Of a DNA stretch of 64,000 nt, positions 24,643 to 32,721 are shown in pieces. Position 1 is the first letter of the stretch, and every line of letters starts with the position of its first letter. This stretch comes from JACPDH01 sp041671505. GTDB lineage: Bacteria > Acidobacteriota > Thermoanaerobaculia > Gp7-AA8. The notes under the pieces are model-generated. The model saw only the letters and a program-made list of their open reading frames with translations. It ran no database searches and was not told the DNA's origin. Location of the stretch: positions 1 through 64,000 of the forward strand of contig JBAZBK010000023.1 in the NCBI GenBank assembly GCA_041671505.1. The letters run 5' to 3'. A program made the translations under genes and the position numbers.

Positions 24643-25475
24643 GCATCGAGCTGATCGGATTCCTCGCGATTCCCTTCGTGGCGGGGCTGGTGCTGACCGG
24701 CATCCACGCGTACCTCGGTCTTCACGTGGTCGAGCGCGGTGTCATCTTCGTCGATCTGTCGCTCGCGCAGATCGCCGCGCTCGGCGCGACCACCGCGTAT
24801 CTCGCGGGCAACGATCTCCACTCGCCTGTGACCTGGTTCTGGTCGCTTGGCTTCACGGTGTTCGGGGCCGCGGTCTTCGCGCTCACCCGCGTCCATGGAA
24901 CGACGCGGATTCCGCAGGAAGCGATCATCGGCATCGTCTACGCGGTCGCAGCCGCCTCGGCGATTCTCGTGATGAGCAAGGCGCCGGAAGGCACCGAGCA
25001 CCTCAAGGACATGCTCGTCGGGAACATTCTCAGCGTCTCGTGGCACGAGGTGATCAAGACCGCCGTGCTCTACGCGCTCGTCGGCGCGTTCCACTACGTG
25101 TTTCGCGACAAGTTCATGATGATCTCGCTCGAGCCGGAGACGGCGGCGGCGTCGGGGATCAACGTCAAGTTCTGGGACTTCCTCTTCTACACGTCGTTCG
25201 GCGTCGTCGTGACCTCGTCGGTCGAGATCGCGGGGGTGCTGCTCGTATTCTCGTACCTGATCGTCCCGTCGGTCGCAGCGATGCTCTTCGCGCGGCGCGT
25301 CGGGACGAGGCTCGCGTTCGGATGGACGATGGGTGCGATCGTCAGCGCGATCGGCGTGCTCCTGTCGTTCCGCTTCGATCTTCCGACCGGAGCGGCGATC
25401 GTTTGCACGTTCGGCGCGGCGCTGCTGCTGCTCGGAATCGTGAAGCTGTTTCGCGGTGGACTGCGCCCGGCGTGA
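24639..25475 (+). CDS. znuB: ZnuB-like metal ABC transporter permease
   Basis: A 278-residue inner-membrane permease of the ABC-3 family with about eight helices. Family signatures include ERGVIFVDLSLAQIAALGATTAYLAG near residue 30 and SYLIVPSVAAMLFARR near 205. It overlaps znuA by 4 nt, so the two are coupled. No ATP-binding subunit follows; the gene converges with the PH-domain genes across a terminator. The ATPase must be encoded elsewhere or be shared. Confidence 0.93.
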   Translation: MSIELIGFLAIPFVAGLVLTGIHAYLGLHVVERGVIFVDLSLAQIAALGATTAYLAGNDLHSPVTWFWSLGFTVFGAAVFALTRVHGTTRIPQEAIIGIVYAVAAASAILVMSKAPEGTEHLKDMLVGNILSVSWHEVIKTAVLYALVGAFHYVFRDKFMMISLEPETAAASGINVKFWDFLFYTSFGVVVTSSVEIAGVLLVFSYLIVPSVAAMLFARRVGTRLAFGWTMGAIVSAIGVLLSFRFDLPTGAAIVCTFGAALLLLGIVKLFRGGLRPA

Positions 25476-25480
25476 GAAGG

Positions 25481-25513
25481 GGCGTCCCGGCGCACTCGTG
25501 TGTCCGGGACGCC
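25481..25513. terminator. Bidirectional hairpin between convergent genes
   Basis: GGCGTCCCGG (25481-25490) is perfectly complementary to CCGGGACGCC (25504-25513) with a 13-nt loop. It lies 5 nt after the znuB stop and 3 nt before the stop of the PH-domain gene. It has no T-run, so termination is inferred from position. Confidence 0.6.
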
Positions 25514-25516
25514 TGC

Positions 25517-26254
25517 TCAGCGGCTGCGCGCTTCGATCGCGGCGCGTAGCGCGCGCGCTTCGGCGAGCAGAAGCGCCGCCGCGCCGTCGAGGCCGGCATC
25601 GTGCCGCGCCTGCGGCGCGACGCTCGCGACGTCGTCAGGATCGCCGAGCCCTGCGTCGCGCTGCCTCCTGACGCCGTCGAGAAGCAGGTTGCGGATCGCG
25701 TCGGCGTCGTCGACGCCGCGGAAGTAACCGACGTGCACCGGGTCGCCGACTCCCTGCTTGTGGTGCTGCTCGTCGCCGGAGCCGCCTCCCGCGTTGCGCA
25801 CTTCGACATCGGCGATCCCGAGCAGGCGCTGGAGCGGTCCCTGCCGGACGACGATGTTCTGGATGTTCGCGAAGGTCATCGTCTTCTCGCGCACCGAGGT
25901 GATTCCCTCGCGGATGCGAAGGCTGCGGTCGGTGACGATGTACCAGCGCATCTCGAAATCGAGCACGATGAGCAGGAGCGAGAAGGGGAGCTGCGCGACG
26001 AAACCGATCGCGCCGAGGGTCTCGATGACGAACATGACCTTCTCGGGGACTCCCGGAATCCGGACGTTCGCGGCGAACCAGAACGCGAAGACGAGGCCTG
26101 CGGCGGCCGCGAGCTGCGCGACGAGCCAGGTGACGAGCTTGTAGCGGAAGTAGTTCCGGCCTGCGCGGAAGACGCGGGTCCCTTCTCCCGGCGGTGTGGC
26201 GGGCTCGGGCGGGACGCGCATCACGCGGAGGAGGAGGCCGCGCCAGCCGCTCAT
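25517..26254 (-). CDS. Bacterial PH-domain membrane protein (YdbS-like)
   Basis: A 245-residue protein with two adjacent membrane helices (VTWLVAQLAAAAGLVFAFWFA and VMFVIETLGAIGFVAQLPFSLLLIV) followed by a PH-like domain (DFEMRWYIVTDRSLRIREGITSVREKTMTFANIQNIVV), the YdbS/YdbT pattern. The C-terminus is charged. Function of this family is unknown. Its ATG overlaps the stop of the upstream PH gene (ATGA), so the two are translated together, which suggests a heteromeric complex. Confidence 0.88.
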   Translation of the reverse strand: MSGWRGLLLRVMRVPPEPATPPGEGTRVFRAGRNYFRYKLVTWLVAQLAAAAGLVFAFWFAANVRIPGVPEKVMFVIETLGAIGFVAQLPFSLLLIVLDFEMRWYIVTDRSLRIREGITSVREKTMTFANIQNIVVRQGPLQRLLGIADVEVRNAGGGSGDEQHHKQGVGDPVHVGYFRGVDDADAIRNLLLDGVRRQRDAGLGDPDDVASVAPQARHDAGLDGAAALLLAEARALRAAIEARSR

Positions 26255-26769
26255 CGGATCGCTCCCCGTTCGATCGCGTCCCGAATGGCGCGGAGCTCGC
26301 CCGCCGCTTCGCGAATCGCGCGCGCCGCTTCGCTTCCTCCTTCGGATGGCGCCGCGGCGTGGACGGCCTCACCGCGCGGGGCGTGGACGCCGCGCATCCT
26401 CGCGTAAAGCGCGTCGCGAATCGCCTCGAAGTCGTGCAGCCCCTCGATCACCATCTCAGCGCCCGACGAGCCGCTCGCCGTCTGGATCTGGATCCGTGCG
26501 AGGCCGAGCCAGCGTTCGACGAGGTTGCTCGTGAGGTGAATGTCCTGGATTCGCGCGTAGGTGAGGCTGATCTCGCGACGGAAGAGGATACCCCAGCGCA
26601 CCGTCACCCCTTCGCGATCGAAGACGTAACGAAGTGTGTGGTAGCGGAAGTAGAGCGGGATGAGCGGGATGAAGAAGAGGGGGCCGAGAAGGAGCGACCC
26701 GAGGGCGTAGTAGACGAGCAGATTCTGGTCGGGCTGGCGGATGAGCGGTGTGGTGCCGTCGAGTTGCAT
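26251..26769 (-). CDS. Bacterial PH-domain membrane protein (YdbT-like partner)
   Basis: A 172-residue protein with a membrane hairpin (LLVYYALGSLLLGPLFFIPLIPLYF) and a PH-like domain (TLRYVFDREGVTVRWGILFRREISLTYARIQDIHLTSNLVERWLGLARIQI region). The C-terminal tail is charged. AAAGGA precedes the ATG by about 9 nt. It is the first gene of a two-gene unit with the other PH protein and is separated from the glycosyltransferase operon by 161 nt. Confidence 0.88.
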   Translation of the reverse strand: MQLDGTTPLIRQPDQNLLVYYALGSLLLGPLFFIPLIPLYFRYHTLRYVFDREGVTVRWGILFRREISLTYARIQDIHLTSNLVERWLGLARIQIQTASGSSGAEMVIEGLHDFEAIRDALYARMRGVHAPRGEAVHAAAPSEGGSEAARAIREAAGELRAIRDAIERGAIR

Positions 26770-26930
26770 CGTGCTGTTCCTTTAGTCGCCCGCCCGGCGG
26801 GAGCGATCGTGGGTCGACCTCCCGTACCTGGTCTTCGCCTCGCGCTCGGGACGACGACATCGGAGACCCATTTGGCCGGTTGGACGCGGTGACGATTCTA
26901 ACGTAGGGGCACGGCGTGCCGCGCTCCGCC

Positions 26931-27794
26931 TTACGGTTCCGCGTTTCGCGTTCCGCGTTCCGCGTTCCGCGCGCGCCGCGCGCGCTCGAACTGGTCGTCG
27001 AAACGCCGTGGCAGCGGCATCACGATCTGCTTCTCGCGAAATGCCCGAGCCTGGCGCATGACGTTGAACCCGGCGGCGCTCACGATGCGTGCCGCACGCG
27101 CGAAGAGCAGACTCGCCGGGAACTCGCGAACGACGATCGCTCCCTCCGGCAGCGACTCCGGAGGCTCGAGCGTCGCCACGACGATCGCTGCGGTCGACTT
27201 CTCCGCCGTGCGGAGATCCTCGGCGTAGCTCGCGAGCTCTTCGACCTCCGACGACGGTCCGCTGTGAACCACGAGCCAGAATCCTTCCGGGAGCCCGTCG
27301 GGAGGCGCGCCGTCCGACGGGGGGTCGATCAGCTCCACGTTGCGAATCTCTCGTGACGCCCGCTCGAGCCACGCCTCGTGCCCGCCGTGAAGCGGCTCGA
27401 GCCTCCAGGTGACGTCGAAGAGCGGCGCATCGGTCGCGTGGCGCGCGTACTCGTCCCAGCGGAGGAGGCGCGCGAGGTGCCACAGCGCGCCTGCGTGCGG
27501 CAGCGTCGCGCCGCCGAGCTCGCCGACGATCCCGCAGGGGAACGCGTCGACGCAGAAGATGTCGGGGCGCCGTTTCTCCAGCAGGGCGACGATCCAGGTG
27601 CGGCACGCCGACGGGTCGCGCTCGAGCTCGCGCGGAATTCTGATCGTCTCGATCCCGCCGACGACGCGCGGATCGGAGGCGTGGTGCGACGCGGTGAGGA
27701 TCGCCGCGTCGCCCTCCATCCCGAGCGTGTGAAGAAACGCGCGCGCGCGGACGAGATGTCCCAGTCCGCCGCCGAGCGCGTAGACGAGGATCAT
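26931..27794 (-). CDS. GT28/MurG-like glycosyltransferase
   Basis: A 287-residue protein opening with VYALGGGLGHLVRARAF, the glycine-rich N-terminal motif of MurG/GT28-type enzymes, and containing SAAGFNVMRQARAF near residue 240, which resembles the C-terminal donor-binding region. Donor and acceptor are unknown. It follows the lipoprotein gene by 4 nt at the end of a six-gene operon. The last dozen residues (RARNAERGTRNAEP) are translated type E repeat, so the natural C-terminus was probably extended by repeat growth. Confidence 0.75.
   Translation of the reverse strand: MILVYALGGGLGHLVRARAFLHTLGMEGDAAILTASHHASDPRVVGGIETIRIPRELERDPSACRTWIVALLEKRRPDIFCVDAFPCGIVGELGGATLPHAGALWHLARLLRWDEYARHATDAPLFDVTWRLEPLHGGHEAWLERASREIRNVELIDPPSDGAPPDGLPEGFWLVVHSGPSSEVEELASYAEDLRTAEKSTAAIVVATLEPPESLPEGAIVVREFPASLLFARAARIVSAAGFNVMRQARAFREKQIVMPLPRRFDDQFERARRARNAERGTRNAEP
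26934..26975. repeat. Solo type E heptamer arm at a gene 3' end
   Basis: A run of CGCGTTC-type heptamers overlaps the last codons of the glycosyltransferase gene. No partner arm is visible in the following 160 nt. Confidence 0.8.
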
Positions 27795-27798
27795 GCGC

Positions 27799-28488
27799 TC
27801 AGATCCCGCGTGCGAGCAGCTCCGCCATGACGATGAGCCGGTACTCCTCGGGGACGCCGCTCATGAGCGAGACGCCGAACGCGGGCGACATCCGTCCCGA
27901 CTCGCTCGTCTGCACCTCGGCGCCGGAGGCGTCCTTGACCTTCGCCTTGCCGGAGTCGCGGTAGTACTTCACCTCGCCGATCTCCTTCTCGGCCGGGTCG
28001 AGCACCTTCGCCTTGTCGTCGTACTTCGTCTTCAGCACCCAGGGGTTCTGGTTCTCCTCGTTGTCGCTCACCTTGATCTTGTCGGTGTCGACCTTGACCT
28101 TCCAGAGGAGCTTGCTGTCGGGCGTGCGGACCTTGAAGCCGTTGTTGTCGCCCGATTTCACCTCGACGAAGGCGGCGCCGCTCGAGGCGTTGCGGTAGCG
28201 GCGCTTCTGGCCGTCGAGCTCGCCGACGTAGCGCGCTCCGCCGGTGATCGAGACCTCGACGTGGCTGCCGTCGGTGACGACGGTGATCGTCTTCGCGCCG
28301 TCGGCGGAGACGAGTGCGATCGTGCCTCCCGCTGCTGCGGGCGCGGCTGCCTGCGTCGTCGAGGCGGGCGCGGCGGCGGGGGCCGTCGAGGGCTTCGACT
28401 CGAACCCGACGTTAGGCGCCGGGGCCTCTTCGCCGCGCTTGCAGGCGACGAGGGCGAGGAGAATGGCGGTGCGGAGAATGGTCTTCAT
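27799..28488 (-). CDS. Hypothetical lipoprotein in glycosyltransferase operon
   Basis: A 229-residue protein with a lipobox (ALVAC, cysteine 16), an Ala/Pro/Thr linker to about residue 55 and then a soluble domain rich in Lys, Asp and beta-strand patterns (VRTPDSKLLWKVKVDTDKIKVSDNEE). No family is recognised. Its start overlaps the stop of the upstream GT4 gene by 4 nt and its stop is 4 nt from the next start, so it belongs firmly to the operon. Confidence 0.8.
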   Translation of the reverse strand: MKTILRTAILLALVACKRGEEAPAPNVGFESKPSTAPAAAPASTTQAAAPAAAGGTIALVSADGAKTITVVTDGSHVEVSITGGARYVGELDGQKRRYRNASSGAAFVEVKSGDNNGFKVRTPDSKLLWKVKVDTDKIKVSDNEENQNPWVLKTKYDDKAKVLDPAEKEIGEVKYYRDSGKAKVKDASGAEVQTSESGRMSPAFGVSLMSGVPEEYRLIVMAELLARGI

Positions 28489-29645
28489 CGTTCTTGCTCC
28501 TGAAGTGAGGGTCGCAGTGCCGGCTCCGATGGGAGCGCGGTGTCACGGAGTGCTTCGCGGTAGCGTTCGGCTTCGCTCGCGGCGTCGAACTCGCGGGCGA
28601 TCTTTTCGGCGAGGCGGATCCCGAGCGCGCGCAGGTCGTCGTCGGGAATCGCGGCCGCGGCCTCGATCGCGTGCCGGCAGTCGTGCGGGTCGCCGGCGCG
28701 GAAGAGGAGCGCGCTGTCGCCGTCGTCGAGGAGGTCGGGCATCGCGCCCGCGGTCGACGCGAGCGGCGGGATACCCAGTGCGCCGGCCTCGAGGAGGACG
28801 TTAGGCAGGCCGTCGTAGTGCGACGGGATCACGACCAGGTCGCAGGCGGCGTAGTACGGCAGGAGCTCCCAGCGGTCGACGAACGGCACGTGCGTCCACG
28901 ACGCCGCGCTCTCGATCGAGAGGAGGCGCGCGAGCATCTCCGGCTCCGCCTCGCCGACGACGAGAAGGTGGAATCGGCCGTCGCGTCCCGCGCGGCGAAG
29001 CGCGTCGAGGAAGAACGAGCCCCCCTTCTTCGACTTGAGCTGGCCGAAGAGACCGAGGACGCGGCGTCCCGGCTCGACGTGCTCGGCGCGCCAGGCACGG
29101 GCGCGCTCGAGGTCGTGCGGCTCGAGCTTCCACTCCGCGGTGTCGATGCCGTTGGGAATCCAGCGGACCGGGACGTGCGGAAAAAGCGCCGAGATCCGGC
29201 GAACGTGGTCGCGACTCACGGCCGCGACGAGCGCGGAGCGCGAAAGCGCGTCGCGCAGAATCCATCCGCGACGCGGCGAGAAGAGCGCGGCGTCGAAGTC
29301 GTTTCCGCGCACGAGCGTGAGGAGCGGCGCACCCGACCAGGTGGCGAGCGACGGCGCGGCGAGCATCGGGACGTGGCCGCCGAACGCGACGACGTGCGAC
29401 GGGCGCTCGTCGCGGATCTCGTTCCAAAGAAGGTTGATCCAGTGCCCGGGGTCGTCGTCCGCGGGACAGCGAATGAGCGCGCCGCGCTCGTGCGTCTCGC
29501 GCTCGATCGCGCCATGGCGGCGGGAGAAGTGGACGATGTCGACGTCGCCCCCGAGGCGGAGGCCTCGGACGATCCGGTCGCACGACTGCGCCATCCCCCC
29601 GCGGTCGGGAGGGTAGTTCTCGGTCAGCAGCAGCGGACGCGACAT
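28485..29645 (-). CDS. GT4-family glycosyltransferase
   Basis: A 386-residue GT-B fold retaining glycosyltransferase. The N-terminal motif is LLLTENYPPDRGGMAQSCDRI; the donor site has VLGLFGQLKSKKGGSFFLDAL near residue 200 and PSHYDGLPNVLLEAGALGIPPLAS near 280. It probably adds a sugar to an envelope glycan. ATG 29645 was chosen because the longer frame upstream is only a shadow of the Cys-rich gene. It starts 4 nt after that gene's stop. Confidence 0.9.
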   Translation of the reverse strand: MSRPLLLTENYPPDRGGMAQSCDRIVRGLRLGGDVDIVHFSRRHGAIERETHERGALIRCPADDDPGHWINLLWNEIRDERPSHVVAFGGHVPMLAAPSLATWSGAPLLTLVRGNDFDAALFSPRRGWILRDALSRSALVAAVSRDHVRRISALFPHVPVRWIPNGIDTAEWKLEPHDLERARAWRAEHVEPGRRVLGLFGQLKSKKGGSFFLDALRRAGRDGRFHLLVVGEAEPEMLARLLSIESAASWTHVPFVDRWELLPYYAACDLVVIPSHYDGLPNVLLEAGALGIPPLASTAGAMPDLLDDGDSALLFRAGDPHDCRHAIEAAAAIPDDDLRALGIRLAEKIAREFDAASEAERYREALRDTALPSEPALRPSLQEQER

Positions 29646-29649
29646 CGCG

Positions 29650-30060
29650 TCAGCTGTCTCCGAAGCCGCCGTCGCTGTCGTCGACTCCGGTGTCGTCGTA
29701 GTCGTCGTCGAACGAGCGGGTGTCGTAGGTGTCGTAGTAACGCGAGGAGTGGCTGCCGTAGTAGATCGGCGCGTAGCCGCTCCGGTAGAAGCCGTGGCGG
29801 TAGCCGAAAGCCCAGTCGTCGTCGAGCGCGGCGCCTTCGGTGACCGATTGCTGCGCCGGCGGCACGCTGCCGTCATCGGCAACCGGCTGCGCCTCCTGGC
29901 CGTGTCCCTGCGCCCAGCAGTCGAGGCACTGCGTGAAGCCGCTCGCCGGAGAGAGGTGGCGCGAGCAGACGCCGCGGCCGCACGTCCCGCACGAGTTCGC
30001 GACCGCCTGGTCGCAGTCGCGCAGCGCGAAGAATCCACCTTTGCATTCGCAGCCCATCAT
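29650..30060 (-). CDS. Cys-rich zinc-binding protein with acidic-tyrosine tail
   Basis: A 136-residue protein with a B-box-like cluster in the first 60 residues: CEC, then CDQ, CGTCGRGVC, RH and CLDC, suitable for two zinc sites. The C-terminal third is low complexity and rich in Tyr, Asp, Ser and Gly (YYGSHSSRYYDTYDTR, then an Asp-rich end). The family is not recognised. Its ATG overlaps the stop of the upstream gene (ATGA), and the longer upstream reading is an artefact. Confidence 0.8.
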   Translation of the reverse strand: MMGCECKGGFFALRDCDQAVANSCGTCGRGVCSRHLSPASGFTQCLDCWAQGHGQEAQPVADDGSVPPAQQSVTEGAALDDDWAFGYRHGFYRSGYAPIYYGSHSSRYYDTYDTRSFDDDYDDTGVDDSDGGFGDS

Positions 30061-30941
30061 GCAGCACCTCCCGCCGCGACCGCCGGTCTCGCCCGGCGGA
30101 ACGCCTCGGCGACGAGCTCGACGAGGGCGCGGACGTCCCACGGCTCGTTCGCCTTGATCTTCACCTTGCGCGACAGCCTAACCGTCGTCCGCTTGTCACC
30201 ATTCTTGATCTTCACCTTCGCGTCGATCGCAGCTTGTCCACCGGCGACCGAGTACTCCTTGTGCGGAAGCGTGACGTCGACCGCGAGGTTGCAGATCTTC
30301 CGGTACTTCGTTTTCGTCTTGTACTTGCCGCGTGCGTTCCGTTTCGTCCGCTTGCTCTCGGTGATGTCCTCGACGATCGACCAGGAGACCGAGCTTCCGT
30401 CCGCGAGCCAGGCAGAGCCCTCGAACCAGGCGTCACGATAGAAGTGGTCGATGACCTTGTGGTAGGCGCCGAGGGCGTAGGCGTCGCCCTGCCCCGTCTT
30501 CTTCGAGTCGTGCGTCGCCGACGAGAGATCGAGCTTGAGCTGCATCGCCTCGCCCTTCTCCATGTCCTCCTTGAGAATCGCGAGGAAGGGGAGGGCGATC
30601 TGCCGGAAGTTGTTCGAAAGGTCGCTCTTCGAGAGACGGATCACCGTCACGAGGAAGTAGACGAACATGCCAAACAATCCGATGGCGATCGGGATGCCGA
30701 GAAACCAGGGGAGAACGCCGTTCCCGGTGACGATGAGGGCGACCACTCCGAGGACGAAGAAGACGGCGCTCCAGCAGCCGATGCCGGTGCGCGCCTTGTC
30801 GTTCAAGCGGTCGAACTCGCCGACCGGCTTGAGCAGCGCGATCGCGTCCTGCGGCGTGTAGCTTCCATCGATCCGCTTCTCTTTCAGGATCGACTTCTGT
30901 TCCGGGGTGAGCGCCTTGAGCGCGGCGAGAGCTTTGTTCAT
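30057..30941 (-). CDS. Hypothetical two-helix membrane protein
   Basis: A 294-residue protein with two close membrane helices at about residues 55-105 (SAVFFVLGVVALIVTG and PWFLGIPIAIGLFGMFVYFLVTVI) and a large soluble, lysine-rich domain of beta-strand character. ALKALTPEQKSIL near the N-terminus looks helical. No family is recognised. It overlaps both neighbours by 4 nt, so it is co-translated with the GT4 upstream and the Cys-rich protein downstream. A scaffold role for the operon's envelope pathway is possible but unproved. Confidence 0.8.
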   Translation of the reverse strand: MNKALAALKALTPEQKSILKEKRIDGSYTPQDAIALLKPVGEFDRLNDKARTGIGCWSAVFFVLGVVALIVTGNGVLPWFLGIPIAIGLFGMFVYFLVTVIRLSKSDLSNNFRQIALPFLAILKEDMEKGEAMQLKLDLSSATHDSKKTGQGDAYALGAYHKVIDHFYRDAWFEGSAWLADGSSVSWSIVEDITESKRTKRNARGKYKTKTKYRKICNLAVDVTLPHKEYSVAGGQAAIDAKVKIKNGDKRTTVRLSRKVKIKANEPWDVRALVELVAEAFRRARPAVAAGGAA

Positions 30942-32167
30942 GCGCGGGCTCCTTCGGTCATGGTTGCCGCGGCCGGCCGCGCCATGGCGCGCGGGTGCCG
31001 TTGCGGGTCGAGTCGCCTGTAGAGGTCGAGCAGCCGAGTGATGGAATGATCCCACGTCAGCGACGCGGCGACACGGCGGCGTGAGGCGGCCGACATCTCC
31101 TCGCGAAGTTGTGGGCAGTGGAGAAGGACGCGGATCGCTCGCGCGAGGTCGGCGGGGCGGTCGGCGGCGACGAGCCGTCCCTCGACGCCGTCGGTCACGA
31201 TCTCGCGAACCGGCGGAAGGTTGGAGGCGACGACCGGCACGCCGGCCGCCATCGATTCGACGATCTTGAGCGGCGCGCAGCCCTGCTCGACGTTGCGCGC
31301 GCATTCGCGCAATGGCGCGACCGTGAGCTCCGCGTTCGCGAGCCAGGGGCGGAGCTCCGTGTCGTGGAGCTCGTAGTGCCACACGGTCCGATCGGCGACA
31401 CCGAGTTTCGCCGCGAGCGACTCGAGTCGTCGCGCGTCGCGCGAGCGGGCGGAGCCGCAGAGCACGAGGCGAAGCTCGTCGAGGTCGGCAAGGCGCGCGA
31501 AGGCGCGGAGGAGCGTGTCGACACCCTGCCAGCGCTGCATCGCTCCCAGGTAGAGGATGTAGCGGTCGGGAGCGTCGACCGGGCGCGGTTGCTGTGGCAC
31601 CGGGTCGGCGCCGTTCGGAATTACGGTGATCTTCGCGCGGTCGACGCCGAGGCGCTCGAGCATTGCGGCGGTCGTGTGCGAAGGAGTGATAACGGCGTCG
31701 CACTCGGCGAGACAGTGGAGCTCGACGGCGCGGATCTTCGCGAGCGTGCGCGGCGCGATGCCGGGGAAGGCGTTCGGCAGCTCGATCGACGGAAGGGCGT
31801 TGACCTCGTAGACGGCGCTCCAGCTGCGGTCCGAGGCGACGAGGGGCGGGCCGCTCCAGGGATCGCGGAAGTGAGCGATCGTGAGCGACGGGCGCGCCGC
31901 GTCGACGACGCGCCCGAGCTCTGCCTCGAATGCGACGGCGCGGTCGAGGAAATTCGGGATCTCGCGGCGGAAGCGGACGATCTCGACGTCGTCCTCGAGC
32001 TGGCGCGCCGGCATCGACGCATCACCGAGGACGTAGAGAAGCCCGCCGCCGGCGTGGCGGAAGAGGGCGGGCGCGAAGCGCGCGATGTGCGTCGACGCTC
32101 CCTTCCGTGTCGGGAAGCGGTCGAACGCGGCATAGAGCGACTTCGGTGGTCGAAGCAGCGTCGTCAT
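30938..32167 (-). CDS. GT4-family glycosyltransferase, first gene of operon
   Basis: A 409-residue retaining glycosyltransferase. It has the GT4 acceptor region (FPTRKGASTHIARF), the donor-site motif YILYLGAMQRWQGVDTLL near residue 215 and the EQGCAPLKIVESMAAGVPVVASN region near 310 carrying the E-x7-E pair. I start it at ATG 32167 (MTTLLRPP); the frame upstream reads through repeat sequence. It heads a six-gene minus-strand operon with two more glycosyltransferases, which suggests synthesis of a surface glycan. Confidence 0.92.
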   Translation of the reverse strand: MTTLLRPPKSLYAAFDRFPTRKGASTHIARFAPALFRHAGGGLLYVLGDASMPARQLEDDVEIVRFRREIPNFLDRAVAFEAELGRVVDAARPSLTIAHFRDPWSGPPLVASDRSWSAVYEVNALPSIELPNAFPGIAPRTLAKIRAVELHCLAECDAVITPSHTTAAMLERLGVDRAKITVIPNGADPVPQQPRPVDAPDRYILYLGAMQRWQGVDTLLRAFARLADLDELRLVLCGSARSRDARRLESLAAKLGVADRTVWHYELHDTELRPWLANAELTVAPLRECARNVEQGCAPLKIVESMAAGVPVVASNLPPVREIVTDGVEGRLVAADRPADLARAIRVLLHCPQLREEMSAASRRRVAASLTWDHSITRLLDLYRRLDPQRHPRAMARPAAATMTEGARA

Positions 32168-32721
32168 CGTGGAGTGTCGAAATGCTAACAGGGAGAGGGG
32201 CGGAGTAGGAATTGAGAATTGGAGAATTGAGAATTGAGAGAAGGGGACCGGGAAGCGCCGACCTCCTGAGGAGCGCTGGACTCGTGAGGAGCGCTGGCCT
32301 CCGGCCGGCTGGACCGCTGGCGTCCCGCCGGCAAGCGCGTGCACAGCCCGCGTGCGCGCCTGGCGTGAATCTGCCCGATCGAACAAGGCACTCGCTGAAC
32401 TTCTCCCACCCCTTCCTCCTGCTCCGCTGCAAATCACATCGATTGCTGAAATCCGCAGCATAGAAATTCACCGCATGCCTAACTCCCTTCGTTTTCATCG
32501 ACATGCATCCACTTCGCGCAGAAGCCCGAAAATCGACTGCTGCGAAACACATCATTCGCCGTTGATGCGCTTTTCCGCGCTCGTCGGGAACGCTCCGCGC
32601 AAGCTCAACGATCCATGCGACTTCCACGACCTGACCCCGTCGCGCGACGAACTGGCATCGACCTTGCTCTATCAAGAGGCAGACAAAGCGATTCCCAGAC
32701 GGGACGCAACGGAGGCAAGTC
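32168..32721. other. 554-nt gene-free region between divergent genes
   Basis: A type B-like heptamer arm (GAATTGAG units, 32207-32242) stands alone without a partner. Two copies of TGAGGAGCGCTGG follow at 32267-32279 and 32285-32297 with an 18-nt period. The remaining 400 nt to the GcvH-like gene holds no ORF or hairpin I would defend. It presumably contains the promoters of both flanking genes. Confidence 0.6.
32207..32242. repeat. Solo type B-like heptamer arm
   Basis: GAATTGAGAATTGGAGAATT-type units with the usual 7-bp spacing. No complementary arm is present in the next 480 nt. Confidence 0.8.

Noticed and set aside
32168..32721. Riboswitch or small RNA in the long gap
   Set aside because: I could not recognise any conserved aptamer or a hairpin with a T-run; only a solo arm and two short direct repeats are visible.
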